Assembly (NCBI GenBank): GCA_021805805.1
Contig: JAJZEB010000015.1
Coordinates: 1-43,851, forward strand
Source: Pseudomonadota bacterium
GTDB lineage: Bacteria > Pseudomonadota > Gammaproteobacteria > Burkholderiales > Burkholderiaceae_C
Direction of reading: 5' to 3'
Length of the DNA stretch: 43,851 bases
Each line of letters begins with the position of its first letter. Positions within the stretch are counted from its first letter, which is position 1. The position numbers were made by a program, and so were the translations under genes. Shown one piece after another: positions 8,237 through 16,678 of the stretch. Under the pieces are notes generated by a model that searched no databases, was not told where the DNA came from, and saw only the letters and a program-made list of their open reading frames with translations.

Positions 8237-8254
8237 GCAGGCGCTCAGCGCCGC
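8227..8254. terminator. symmetrical stem-loop shared by two convergent stop codons
   Basis: A perfect 12-base inverted repeat (8227-8238 and 8243-8254) closes on the loop AGGC. The TGA of the hyfI-like gene (8234-8236) and the TGA of the opposite-strand regulator (8245-8247) sit symmetrically inside the stem. The same hairpin forms in both transcripts, so it could end transcription or protect 3' ends from either side. No T-tract follows on either strand, so factor-independent termination is uncertain. Confidence 0.6.
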
Positions 8255-9330
8255 CGCGGCAGTGCGCCGAAGGCCTGGCGGAAGGTCAGCGGCGCAGGCG
8301 TTTGGGCCATCGTGTAGCCAGGCAGCGCGTCGAGCGCGCTGCGCAGTTCGCCTGCCTCGAGGTGCCGCAGCAGGGCGCGCAGCGTCGGCGCTTCGAGTGC
8401 ATCGGCACGGCACAGGAGGAAGTAACGTTCGGCGGCCAGCGGCATGAAATCGAGGCGGAACGCACGCGCCGGGGTTTCCACGCCGAGGCCCACGTCGGCC
8501 ATGCCGCTGGCGACGTACGCGGCGACTGCGGCGTGGGTGTATTCGCCGTGCTCGAAACCCTGGATCCGCGTCGCATCGATGCCTTCGTCGCGCAGCATGC
8601 ACTCGAGCAGCAGGCGTGTTCCGGCGCCGCGCTGACGGTTGATGAAGCGCACGTCCGGGCGAAGCAGGTCATGCAGGCCGTAGACCTTGCACGGATTGCC
8701 TGGAGCGACCATCAGTCCCTGGCGCCGAGTGGCCAGCGGGATGAGCCGCTGCTCGCGCGGGTTCAGCCAGGTCGCATACGAGTCGAGCACCTCGCGCTCG
8801 AAGCGACCCTGCGGCACATGAAACCCGGCCAGATCGCAATCGCCGTCGTGCAGCGCGGCGACCGCCTCCTGGGTTCCGACATAGCGCCGCTCCAGCGGCA
8901 AACCGCCGCGTTGCAGGCTGTCGAACAGTTTCTCGATGGCGAAACCGTGGCTGGCGTGGATGCGCAGGGGGCTGGAATGACTGCACGATACGCTGCGCAG
9001 TTCGGCTTCGAGTTCGGACGCCAGCGAATCGAGCATCGGCGCCAGCCTCGCGTTGATCCGCCGCTCGGCCCAGACCAGCCGCTCGCCCAGGCGGCTCAGC
9101 CGCGAGCCGCGTCCGCGTTCCATGGTCAGCAGCGGTGCGCCGAACAGTGCGCCGCCTTGCCGCACCATGTCCCAGGCGTGTCGGTACGACACGCCGAGGT
9201 GCTGACACGCAGCGGCCAGGCTGCCACGCTCGTGGACCTGCAGCAGCAGCGCAAGCAACCGCGGCGGCAGAACGTTGCCGTCGGCGCGGCGGATGGTCCA
9301 GTGTGGCTGAATCGACAAGGTTGTTTGCAT
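8245..9330 (-). CDS. fdsR: ModE/LysR-like regulator with periplasmic-binding-type domain
   Basis: A 361-residue regulator. Residues about 20-85 form a ModE/LysR-type winged helix-turn-helix (ERGSLAAACQHLGVSYRHAW, then a Gly/Arg wing ERGRGSRLSRLGERL). Residues about 125-345 resemble a substrate-binding protein-like domain, as in molybdate- and formate-related regulators. It is divergent from fdsG with a 180-base gap and convergent with the hyfI-like gene, so it lies between the two operons. In Cupriavidus-type fds loci a regulator called FdsR sits in this position, which supports the symbol. The likely ligand is formate or an oxyanion such as molybdate; the sequence does not decide. Control of the fds operon is a good inference; control of the hyf-like operon is speculative. 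Confidence 0.8.
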   Translation of the reverse strand: MQTTLSIQPHWTIRRADGNVLPPRLLALLLQVHERGSLAAACQHLGVSYRHAWDMVRQGGALFGAPLLTMERGRGSRLSRLGERLVWAERRINARLAPMLDSLASELEAELRSVSCSHSSPLRIHASHGFAIEKLFDSLQRGGLPLERRYVGTQEAVAALHDGDCDLAGFHVPQGRFEREVLDSYATWLNPREQRLIPLATRRQGLMVAPGNPCKVYGLHDLLRPDVRFINRQRGAGTRLLLECMLRDEGIDATRIQGFEHGEYTHAAVAAYVASGMADVGLGVETPARAFRLDFMPLAAERYFLLCRADALEAPTLRALLRHLEAGELRSALDALPGYTMAQTPAPLTFRQAFGALPRRR

Positions 9331-9355
9331 GGCGTGTCACAGGTTCTGCTGCGGA

Positions 9356-9482
9356 TCGCATATTAATCGGCGATTCCACAGTAGCAATAGCGTAATAGCT
9401 GGTCATATTGCAGCTCGGGAGTTCGCGGCGTAGAGTCCGTACAGAACATGGGCGGTTCGACCTATGTCGGTCGTCGCATATT
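9356..9482 (+). promoter_or_regulatory. divergent fdsR/fdsG control region with candidate promoter
   Basis: The AT-rich core of the 180-base divergent gap holds several signals. A candidate promoter towards fdsG is TTGCAG (9408-9413), 17-base spacer, TAGAGT (9431-9436). The direct repeat TCGCATATT occurs twice (9356-9364 and 9474-9482). An inverted repeat CAATA/TATTG (9385-9389 and 9406-9410) lies over the -35 element, and another, CGACC-N6-GGTCG (9458-9473), lies in the leader. Any of these could be the FdsR operator. The promoter match is moderate and unproven. Confidence 0.4.
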
Positions 9483-9510
9483 CGACGGCCCGCGACCAGG
9501 AGGAGGGCGT

Positions 9511-10023
9511 ATGGATGCAACCCCCGAGGCCAGCGTCACGCGTCGTGACGCGGCCGTTCGCGCAGCGCTCGACGCGTACGGCGCGCAGGACGGCGCCTTG
9601 CTGCCGGTGTTGCACGCGATCCAGGATGCGCTGGGCCATGTGCCGGCCGAAGCCGTGGCGCCGGTGGCAGACGCGCTGGGCCTGTCGCGTGCCGAGGTGC
9701 ACGGCGTGCTCGGGTACTACCACCACTTCCGCCGCATCGCGCCGGCGCGGCACACCGTGGCGCTATGCCGCGCCGAGGCCTGCCAGGCCGCAGGCGGCGA
9801 CGCGCTGCTGGAGCAGGCCGAGCGCGTTCTCGGTTGCAAGCTGCATCAGCGCCGCGCCGATGGCGCCATCGAACTCGACGCGGTGTATTGCCTGGGCCTG
9901 TGCGCCAGTGCACCCTCGGCGCTGGTCGACGGGCAGGTGCGGGCGCGCCTCGACGCGGACGCGCTGCAACGCATCGCCAACGCGTGCGCGGTCGACGCGC
10001 AGGACATCGGGGCCGGGACATGA
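9511..10023 (+). CDS. fdsG: NAD-dependent formate dehydrogenase gamma subunit
   Basis: A 170-residue NuoE-like protein that binds one [2Fe-2S] cluster in the diaphorase part of the soluble molybdenum formate dehydrogenase. The helical N-terminus is followed by a thioredoxin-like domain with cluster cysteines in CRAEAC (C-x4-C) and CLGLC (C-x3-C). The start at 9511 is chosen because AGGAGG lies just ahead (9501-9506); an in-frame ATG at 9448 has no such site and would add residues unlike the family. It is the first gene of fdsGBACD and its TGA overlaps the fdsB ATG (10020-10023). Its neighbours leave little doubt about the role. Confidence 0.93.
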   Translation: MDATPEASVTRRDAAVRAALDAYGAQDGALLPVLHAIQDALGHVPAEAVAPVADALGLSRAEVHGVLGYYHHFRRIAPARHTVALCRAEACQAAGGDALLEQAERVLGCKLHQRRADGAIELDAVYCLGLCASAPSALVDGQVRARLDADALQRIANACAVDAQDIGAGT

Positions 10024-11576
10024 GCGCAAGCGCACGCATCTACCTGCCGCGTGACGCCGCGGCACTGGCGCTGGGCGCCGACGATGTGCTCGCCGCGCTG
10101 CGCGGCGCGGCCGCGCGGCGTGGCGTGCAGCTCGACGTGGTGCGCAATGGCTCCAGGGGGTTGTTCTGGCTCGAGCCGCTGCTCGAGGTCGAGACGGCGT
10201 CGGGGCGCGTGGCCTATGGGCCGGTCGGCGCGGCCGATGTCGATGCGCTGCTCGACTCCGGGATGCTCGAAGGACGGCCGGGGCACCGCTTGCACCAGGG
10301 CCCGACGGAGCGCATCGCGTACCTCGCGCGCCAGCAGCGCGTGACCTTCGCGCGCATGGGCGTGACCGATCCGCTGTCGCTGCCGGATTACGCTGCGCAC
10401 GGCGGCTGGGTCGGTGCACGCCGCGCGCTGCAGCTCGACTCCGGCGCGCTGATCGACGAGGTCGGCGCTGCCGGGCTGCGCGGGCGCGGCGGCGCCGCGT
10501 TTCCGGCGGCGATCAAGTGGCGCACCGTCGCCGGTGCGCCGGGTCGCGTCAAGTACGTCGTGTGCAATGCCGACGAGGGCGATTCGGGAACCTTCTCCGA
10601 CCGCATGGTGATGGAGGGCGATCCGTACATGCTGATCGAAGGCATGCTGATCGCCGGCCTGGCGGTCGGCGCCGAAACCGGGTATCTGTATGTGCGCTCG
10701 GAGTATCCGGACGCGTGCCGGACGCTGGCCGAGGCGATGGCGCGCGCCGAGGCTGCGGGCTGGCTGGGCGCCGATGTCGCGGGCAGCGGCCGCGCCTTTC
10801 GCATCGTGCTGCGCAAGGCGGCCGGCTCGTATGTGTGCGGCGAGGAAACCGCGCTGCTCGAGAGCCTGGAAGGCCGCCGCGGGGTGGTGCGGGCGAAGCC
10901 GCCGCTGCCGGCGCTGCACGGTCTGTTCGGCGCGCCCACGCTGGTGCACAACGTCATCACCCTCGCGGCGGTGCCGCGCATCCTCGCCGAGGGCGCTGCC
11001 GCGTATGCCGAGTTCGGCGTCGGGCGTTCGCGCGGAACGCTGCCGTTCCAGCTCGCCGGCAACGTCCTGCGCGGCGGGCTGGTCGAGCTGCCGTTCGGTG
11101 TCACGTTGCGCGAACTGGTCGAGGACTTCGGCGGCGGTACCGCTTCGGGCCGCCCGATCAAGGCGATCCAGGTCGGCGGGCCGCTCGGGGCCTACGTGGC
11201 GCCCGAGCACTGGGACCTGCCGCTGGATTACGAGGCGTATACCGAAATCGGCGCCGTCCTCGGCCACGGCGGAATCGTCGTGCACGACGACCGTGCCGAC
11301 ATGGCGCGGCTGGCGCGCCACGCCATGCATTTCTGCGCGGTCGAATCGTGCGGCAAATGCACGCCGTGCCGTATCGGATCGACACGCGGCGTCGAGGTGA
11401 TCGACCGTATTCGCGCAGGCGGCGGCGAACAGCAGATTGCGTTGTTGCGCGACCTGTGCGACACGATGCTGCACGGCAGCCTGTGCGCCATGGGCGGGAT
11501 GACACCATACCCGGTGCTGTCCGCGCTCGACCACTATCCGCAGGATTTCGGCGTCGCCGACGCACGGGCGGCCTGA
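10020..11576 (+). CDS. fdsB: NAD-dependent formate dehydrogenase beta subunit
   Basis: A 518-residue NuoF-like flavoprotein that passes electrons from the iron-sulphur chain through FMN to NAD+. The N-terminal 120 residues form the extra thioredoxin-like domain of FdsB. The FMN/NADH fold follows with GRGGAAFPAAIKW, then NADEGDSGTFSDR and GEETALLESLEG. The [4Fe-4S] motif ESCGKCTPCR (C444, C447, C450) has its fourth cysteine in LCAMGG. Length fits the family. The gene overlaps fdsG by four bases and is separated from fdsA by 58 bases. Function as the NAD-reducing module is well supported. Confidence 0.95.
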   Translation: MSASARIYLPRDAAALALGADDVLAALRGAAARRGVQLDVVRNGSRGLFWLEPLLEVETASGRVAYGPVGAADVDALLDSGMLEGRPGHRLHQGPTERIAYLARQQRVTFARMGVTDPLSLPDYAAHGGWVGARRALQLDSGALIDEVGAAGLRGRGGAAFPAAIKWRTVAGAPGRVKYVVCNADEGDSGTFSDRMVMEGDPYMLIEGMLIAGLAVGAETGYLYVRSEYPDACRTLAEAMARAEAAGWLGADVAGSGRAFRIVLRKAAGSYVCGEETALLESLEGRRGVVRAKPPLPALHGLFGAPTLVHNVITLAAVPRILAEGAAAYAEFGVGRSRGTLPFQLAGNVLRGGLVELPFGVTLRELVEDFGGGTASGRPIKAIQVGGPLGAYVAPEHWDLPLDYEAYTEIGAVLGHGGIVVHDDRADMARLARHAMHFCAVESCGKCTPCRIGSTRGVEVIDRIRAGGGEQQIALLRDLCDTMLHGSLCAMGGMTPYPVLSALDHYPQDFGVADARAA

Positions 11577-11634
11577 CCAAGCAGCAAAGGCCGCAGACAC
11601 GCGCCCGCGCGGGCGCACCGCTGGAGACACGAGC

Positions 11635-14526
11635 ATGAAGACCCATCCGCTGCACGAAACCGATCGCGGCACGCCCAGGAGCGACGATTCGCGCCTGGTC
11701 ACGCTGCAGATCGACGGCGTGCGCATCAGCGTTCCGGCCGGAACTTCGCTGATGCGCGCCGCGGCCGAAGCCGGAATCCAGATCCCGAAGCTGTGCGCCA
11801 CCGACAGCCTCGAGCCGTGGGGTTCGTGTCGGCTGTGCCTGGTGCAGATCGCGGGGCGACGCGGCTTTCCGGCGTCGTGCACGACTCCGGCCGAGGACGG
11901 CATGGTCGTGTGCACGCAAAACGACCGCCTGCAGCAGCTGCGCCGCGGCGTCATGGAGCTGTACATCTCGGACCACCCGCTCGACTGCCTGACGTGCAGC
12001 GCCAACGGCGACTGCGAGCTGCAGACCATGGCCGGCGTGACCGGCTTGCGCAACGTGCGCTACGGCACCCCGGGCACCGCGCCGGCCGGCGTGGCCGGCG
12101 CCCATCACGCCGACGCGCCGGTCGATGCGTCGAACCCGTACTTCAGTTTCGATCCCAGCAAATGCATCGTCTGCAGTCGTTGCGTTCGCGCCTGCGCCGA
12201 GGTGCAGGGAACGTTCGCGCTGACGATTGCCGGGCGTGGATTCGACAGCCACGTCGCTGCGGGCGAGGACGTTGCGTTCATGGACAGCGAGTGCGTCAGC
12301 TGCGGTGCTTGCGTGCAGGCCTGCCCGACGGCCACGCTGCAGGAGAAGAGCGTCATCGAATTGGGTCTGCCCGAGCATGCGGTGCTGACGACCTGCGCGT
12401 ACTGCGGCGTCGGCTGCGGTTTCCGCGCCGAAATGAAGGGCGACCAGGTCGTGCGCATGGTGCCGTGGAAGGACGGCAAGGCCAACGAGGGCCATTCCTG
12501 CGTCAAGGGTCGGTTCGCCTGGGGCTACGCGACGCACAAGGATCGCATCACGACACCGATGATCCGGAGCTCGATCGACGACCCGTGGACCGAGGTCAGC
12601 TGGGACGAGGCGATCGCCCACGCGGCTGCGGAATTGCGCCGCATCCAGGCCAAGTACGGGCGCGAGGCGATCGGCGGCATCACGTCGTCGCGCTGCACCA
12701 ACGAGGAGACCTACCTGGTGCAGAAGCTGGTTCGCGCCGCGTTCGGCAACAACAACGTCGACACGTGTGCGCGGGTCTGTCATTCGCCGACCGGTTATGG
12801 CCTCGGGCAGACCTTCGGCACCTCGGCCGGGACGCAGACTTTCAGCTCGGTCGACAAGTCCGACGTCGTCCTCGTCATCGGCGCCAATCCGACCGATGCG
12901 CATCCGGTGTTCGCGTCGCGGCTGAAGAAGCGCCTGCGCGCCGGCGCCAGGCTGATCGTCGCCGATCCGCGCCGCATCGACCTGGTGCGCGGCCCGCATC
13001 TGCGCGCCGCGCACCATCTGCAGCTGCGCCCGGGGACCAATGTGGCGCTGCTCAACGCGCTGGCGCACGTCATCGTCACCGAGGGACTGGTCGACGAGGC
13101 CTTCGTTGCCGAGCGCTGCGAGCCGAAGGCTTTCGAGCAGTGGCGGGCCTTTGTCGCCGGAGCCGACAACGCACCTGAAACGCTCGAAGCCGTGACCGGC
13201 GTTGCGGCCTCCGAAGTGCGCGCGGCGGCACGCCTGTACGCCACCGGAGGGAACGCCGCGATCTACTACGGGCTTGGCGTCACCGAGCACGCGCAAGGTT
13301 CGACGGCGGTCATGGCCATCGCCAACCTGGCGATGGCCACGGGCAACGTCGGGCGAGATGGGGTCGGAGTCAATCCATTGCGCGGTCAGAACAATGTGCA
13401 AGGTTCGTGCGACATGGGGTCTTTTCCGCACGAGCTTCCAGGTTATCGCCACATTTCGGACAGCACCGTGCGCGGCAGTTTCGAGCAGGCCTGGGGCGTG
13501 GCCCTCGACCCGGAGCCGGGTCTGCGCATCCCGAACATGTTCGAGGCCGCGCTGGCCGGCAGCTTCAAGGCGCTGTACTGCCAGGGTGAGGACATCGTGC
13601 AGTCCGATCCCGACACCCAGCACGTCGCCGCGGCGCTGCGGTCGATGGAATGCATCGTGGTGCAGGACATCTTTCTCAACGAGACTGCGAAATACGCGCA
13701 TGTGTTCCTGCCCGGATCGTCGTTCCTCGAGAAGGACGGAACATTCACCAACGCCGAACGCCGCATCTCGCGCGTGCGCCAGGTGATGGCTCCGATGTCC
13801 GGAATGGCCGACTGGGAAGTCACGGTCGCGCTGGCGCGCGCGCTCGGCTACGCGATGGATTACACCCATCCCGGACAAATCATGGACGAGATCGCCGCGC
13901 TGACGCCGACGTTCGCCGGCGTCACCTACGACAAGATCGAGCGCCTGGGCAGCGTGCAGTGGCCGTGCAACGCCGACACCGACGAGGCCGGAACCGCGAT
14001 CATGCACCGGGAGCGCTTCGTCCGCGGGCTGGGTCGTTTCGTGCTGACCCGCTATGTGGCATCCGACGAGAAGGTCACGCGACGCTACCCGCTGCTGCTG
14101 ACCACCGGACGCATTCTCAGCCAGTACAACGTCGGTGCGCAGACGCGGCGCACAGCCAACAGCCAGTGGCACGATGGCGACCGGCTGGAGATCCACCCGC
14201 ACGACGCCGAGGAGCGCGGCATCCGCGACGGCGACTGGGTCGCGATCCGCAGTCGGGCCGGGGAAACCGTGCAGCGCGCGCGTGTGACCGCGCGGGTCGC
14301 TCCGGGCGTGGTCTACACCACGTTCCACTTCCCCGAATCGGGCGCGAACGTGATCACCACCGACAGCTCGGACTGGGCCACCAACTGCCCTGAATACAAG
14401 GTCACCGCGGTACAGGTGGCCGCGGTGAGCCAGCCGTCGAGCTGGCAGCGCGACCACGCGGCATTCGACTCGCGCCAGGCCGATTTGCTGCGGCAGCGCC
14501 AGCGCGCCACGGAGGATGTTGCATGA
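11635..14526 (+). CDS. fdsA: NAD-dependent formate dehydrogenase catalytic alpha subunit (Mo-bisMGD)
   Basis: A 963-residue molybdenum enzyme subunit that oxidises formate to CO2. From the N-terminus: a [2Fe-2S] domain (CRLCLV and neighbouring cysteines, about 50-85), a NuoG-type HxxxC cluster segment (DHPLDCLTC), a two-cluster ferredoxin domain (CIVCSRCVRAC and CVSCGACVQAC, about 175-235), the [4Fe-4S] cluster near molybdenum (CAYCGVGC), then the bis-MGD domains. The molybdenum ligand is a cysteine, C382, followed by H383 in ARVCHSPTGYG, so no selenocysteine is needed. Length matches known FdsA proteins (about 960). Its N-terminal half is homologous to NuoG, which matters for the neighbouring complex I-like operon. 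The stop overlaps the next start (14523-14526). Confidence 0.96.
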   Translation: MKTHPLHETDRGTPRSDDSRLVTLQIDGVRISVPAGTSLMRAAAEAGIQIPKLCATDSLEPWGSCRLCLVQIAGRRGFPASCTTPAEDGMVVCTQNDRLQQLRRGVMELYISDHPLDCLTCSANGDCELQTMAGVTGLRNVRYGTPGTAPAGVAGAHHADAPVDASNPYFSFDPSKCIVCSRCVRACAEVQGTFALTIAGRGFDSHVAAGEDVAFMDSECVSCGACVQACPTATLQEKSVIELGLPEHAVLTTCAYCGVGCGFRAEMKGDQVVRMVPWKDGKANEGHSCVKGRFAWGYATHKDRITTPMIRSSIDDPWTEVSWDEAIAHAAAELRRIQAKYGREAIGGITSSRCTNEETYLVQKLVRAAFGNNNVDTCARVCHSPTGYGLGQTFGTSAGTQTFSSVDKSDVVLVIGANPTDAHPVFASRLKKRLRAGARLIVADPRRIDLVRGPHLRAAHHLQLRPGTNVALLNALAHVIVTEGLVDEAFVAERCEPKAFEQWRAFVAGADNAPETLEAVTGVAASEVRAAARLYATGGNAAIYYGLGVTEHAQGSTAVMAIANLAMATGNVGRDGVGVNPLRGQNNVQGSCDMGSFPHELPGYRHISDSTVRGSFEQAWGVALDPEPGLRIPNMFEAALAGSFKALYCQGEDIVQSDPDTQHVAAALRSMECIVVQDIFLNETAKYAHVFLPGSSFLEKDGTFTNAERRISRVRQVMAPMSGMADWEVTVALARALGYAMDYTHPGQIMDEIAALTPTFAGVTYDKIERLGSVQWPCNADTDEAGTAIMHRERFVRGLGRFVLTRYVASDEKVTRRYPLLLTTGRILSQYNVGAQTRRTANSQWHDGDRLEIHPHDAEERGIRDGDWVAIRSRAGETVQRARVTARVAPGVVYTTFHFPESGANVITTDSSDWATNCPEYKVTAVQVAAVSQPSSWQRDHAAFDSRQADLLRQRQRATEDVA

Positions 14527-15353
14527 ACCTTGCGGATCCACCGGCGGCCGGGCCTGGCATGGTGCCGGTTCCGGTGCTGCGCTGGCGCGATGGCACGCGC
14601 GCCGAACTGAACGATCTGGTCGCCGAGGAGGTCGCGGTGGCGTTCGAGTACAACGGAGTGGCCCACGCCGTGATGCTTGCCACGCCTGCCGACCTGGGCG
14701 ATTTCGCGCTCGGCTTCAGCCTGGCCGAAGGCATCGTCGAGCACGCCGACGAACTCTTCGATTGCGAAGCCGAGAGCGGCCCGCTGGGCATCACGCTGCA
14801 TCTGGAGATCGCTGCCCGGCGCATGGTCGAGCTGCAGCAAAGGCGGCGCAACCTGGTCGGCCGCACCGGCTGCGGCCTGTGCGGCGCTGCCGAGTTGGCG
14901 CAGGTGCACCGGGAATTGCCGCAGCTTGCAGCCGGAGGGCGCTGGCCGGTGCGCGTGCTGAGCGCGGCAGTCGGCGCGCTGCGCGCGCAGCAGCGCCTCG
15001 GGCGCGCCACCGGGGCGACGCATGCGGCGGCGTGGTGCGACGCAAGCGGCGCGATCGCACTGCTGCGCGAGGACGTCGGACGGCACAACGCGCTCGACAA
15101 GCTGGTCGGCGCGCGCGCGCTGCGCGCGGCGCAGTCGGCCGACGGTTTCATCGTGGTCACCAGCCGGGCCAGTGTCGAAATGGTGCAGAAGGCCGCGATC
15201 GCGGGCGCCACCGTGCTGGCCGCGGTATCGGCGCCGACCCGGCTGGCGATCGATGCGGCGCGCGGCTGCGGCATGACCCTGGTCGGACTGGCGCGCGGCG
15301 ATGACCTGGTCGTCTACGCGAACGCGCAGCGACTGCAACTCGACGGGGACTGA
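14523..15353 (+). CDS. fdhD: formate dehydrogenase sulphurtransferase FdhD (FdsC)
   Basis: A 276-residue protein of the FdhD family that binds the bis-MGD cofactor and carries sulphur from a cysteine desulphurase to make the molybdenum sulphido ligand of formate dehydrogenase. The redox CxxC is seen in TGCGLCGAAEL, about residues 117-127. Later motifs HAAAWCDASG, REDVGRHNALDKLVG and VTSRASVEMVQKAA are family signatures. In fds operons this gene is named fdsC. It overlaps fdsA by four bases and is followed three bases later by fdsD, which fits co-production of enzyme and maturation factor. Confidence 0.95.
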   Translation: MNLADPPAAGPGMVPVPVLRWRDGTRAELNDLVAEEVAVAFEYNGVAHAVMLATPADLGDFALGFSLAEGIVEHADELFDCEAESGPLGITLHLEIAARRMVELQQRRRNLVGRTGCGLCGAAELAQVHRELPQLAAGGRWPVRVLSAAVGALRAQQRLGRATGATHAAAWCDASGAIALLREDVGRHNALDKLVGARALRAAQSADGFIVVTSRASVEMVQKAAIAGATVLAAVSAPTRLAIDAARGCGMTLVGLARGDDLVVYANAQRLQLDGD

Positions 15354-15356
15354 TCG

Positions 15357-15599
15357 ATGAATCTGGGCAAGCTGGTCGAAATGGCAAACCGCATCGGCGC
15401 GTTCTTCGCCGCCGATCCCGACACCGAAGCGGCGCAGCACGGAATTGCCGAACATCTGCGCAAGTTCTGGGCGCCGTCGATGCGCGCCGCCCTGCTCGAT
15501 GCGCTCGACCGCCCCGGTGCGGCCGATGCGCTGGATCCGCTGGTGCGCAGCGCGCTGGTTCGGCATCGCGCGTGGCTGCAGCCGCGCCAGGCCGCCTGA
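15357..15599 (+). CDS. fdsD: formate dehydrogenase delta subunit
   Basis: A short 80-residue protein with the FdsD pattern: LGKLVEMANRIGAFFAADPD at the start, then AQHGIAEHLRKFWAPSMR and a C-terminal VRSALVRHRAWL. FdsD is a small helical subunit or assembly factor found at the end of fdsGBACD operons. It begins three bases after fdhD and is the last gene of the operon. It converges with mnmH, whose stop is 17 bases away. No metal-binding residues are seen, so a structural or assembly role is likely. Confidence 0.9.
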   Translation: MNLGKLVEMANRIGAFFAADPDTEAAQHGIAEHLRKFWAPSMRAALLDALDRPGAADALDPLVRSALVRHRAWLQPRQAA

Positions 15600-15616
15600 G
15601 CGCGCGGCGCGCAGCG

Positions 15617-16678
15617 TCAGCCGACGGCGTCGTCGCGCAGCAGTTGCGCGGCCAGCGCATCGAAGCCGTCGGCGTCGGCGGCCTCGACGGTCGGCGCGGC
15701 GGCGAAGCCGGCGAAATTCCGTTCCATCGAGCTGCGGTAGCTCGGGTCGTAGTGCTGGGCGAGCAGTTCGCCGATCAGGGTGTCGAGTTCGCCTTGTGCG
15801 CTCAGCGCGCACCAGCGCTCGACCGCCGCGCTGCCACGCAACGCGCGCAGCGCGAGCAGCCGCTGCTGCAGCGCCGCAGTGTCGTCGGACAGCGCCCGGT
15901 AATCCTCGCGCAGGATGCGCACGCGGACCGCGTCGCCGGCGTACAGCCGCACGCAACGGGCCGCGCGCATGCGTTCGAGCACCGGATCCGGAACTTGCAG
16001 GCGGCCGATCCGGCGGCTTTCGCTTTCGACCCACACCGTGCGTTGCGCATCGAATCCGCGCAACGCGTCCCAGATCGCGGTCTCGAATGCCTTTTGCGAC
16101 GGCTGTTCGACCCCGGGCAAGGCGCCGAGCACCGAGCCGCGATGCGCGGCCAGGCGCTCGAGGTCGAGCACCTGCGCGCCGGCGCGCGCCAGCGCCTGCA
16201 GCAGCCGGCTCTTGCCGCAGCCGGTCGGGCCGCACAGAACGACCATGCGCGCGCGCTGCGCATGGTGCGCGAGCTGGAGCACCAAGGCTGCGCGCAGCGC
16301 CTTGTAGCCTCCGTGCACCAGACGTACGCGCCAGCCGACCTGCGCCAGCACGTGCGCCAGCGCGCCGCTGCGCTGGCCGCCACGCCAGCAGTACACCAGC
16401 GGTTCGAGCGTGCGCGGCCAGTGCATGGCGTCGCGCTGCAGGTGCACGGCGATGTTGTGCGCGACCAGCGCAGCGCCGACTCGTTTCGCTTCGAACGCCC
16501 CCGACTGCTTGTACAGCAGGCCCACGCGCGCGCGCTCGGCGTCGTCGAGCACCGCCCAGTTGTTCGCTGCGGGCAAGTGGTCGAGCGCGAATTCGCCGGG
16601 GCTGCGCGCATCGAGCACGGCGCCGAAGGTGTCGAGGCTTTCCAACGCCTCGCCGGCTTCGATGGGGTGCGGATTCAT
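15617..16678 (-). CDS. mnmH: tRNA 2-selenouridine synthase
   Basis: A 353-residue enzyme (also called SelU) that replaces sulphur in 2-thiouridine-34 of tRNAs for Lys, Glu and Gln by selenium through a geranylated intermediate. The N-terminal rhodanese domain has its catalytic cysteine at C97 in VYCWRGGQRSG, followed by VHGGYKALR. The C-terminal P-loop domain carries GPTGCGKS (150-157). The long upstream frame is trimmed to ATG at 16678, where the start overlaps the tesA stop (TGA 16677-16675) and gives the usual family length. Presence implies that the organism makes selenophosphate (SelD elsewhere). Identification is firm. Confidence 0.93.
   Translation of the reverse strand: MNPHPIEAGEALESLDTFGAVLDARSPGEFALDHLPAANNWAVLDDAERARVGLLYKQSGAFEAKRVGAALVAHNIAVHLQRDAMHWPRTLEPLVYCWRGGQRSGALAHVLAQVGWRVRLVHGGYKALRAALVLQLAHHAQRARMVVLCGPTGCGKSRLLQALARAGAQVLDLERLAAHRGSVLGALPGVEQPSQKAFETAIWDALRGFDAQRTVWVESESRRIGRLQVPDPVLERMRAARCVRLYAGDAVRVRILREDYRALSDDTAALQQRLLALRALRGSAAVERWCALSAQGELDTLIGELLAQHYDPSYRSSMERNFAGFAAAPTVEAADADGFDALAAQLLRDDAVG

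Noticed and set aside
9448-9510. Upstream in-frame ATG of fdsG at 9448
   Set aside because: It lacks a ribosome-binding site, while ATG at 9511 is directly preceded by AGGAGG and gives the family N-terminus.
11158-14541. Reverse-strand frame of 1127 codons opposite fdsA
   Set aside because: Low-complexity Arg/Ala/His composition, no recognisable domain, fully covered by the unmistakable fdsA.
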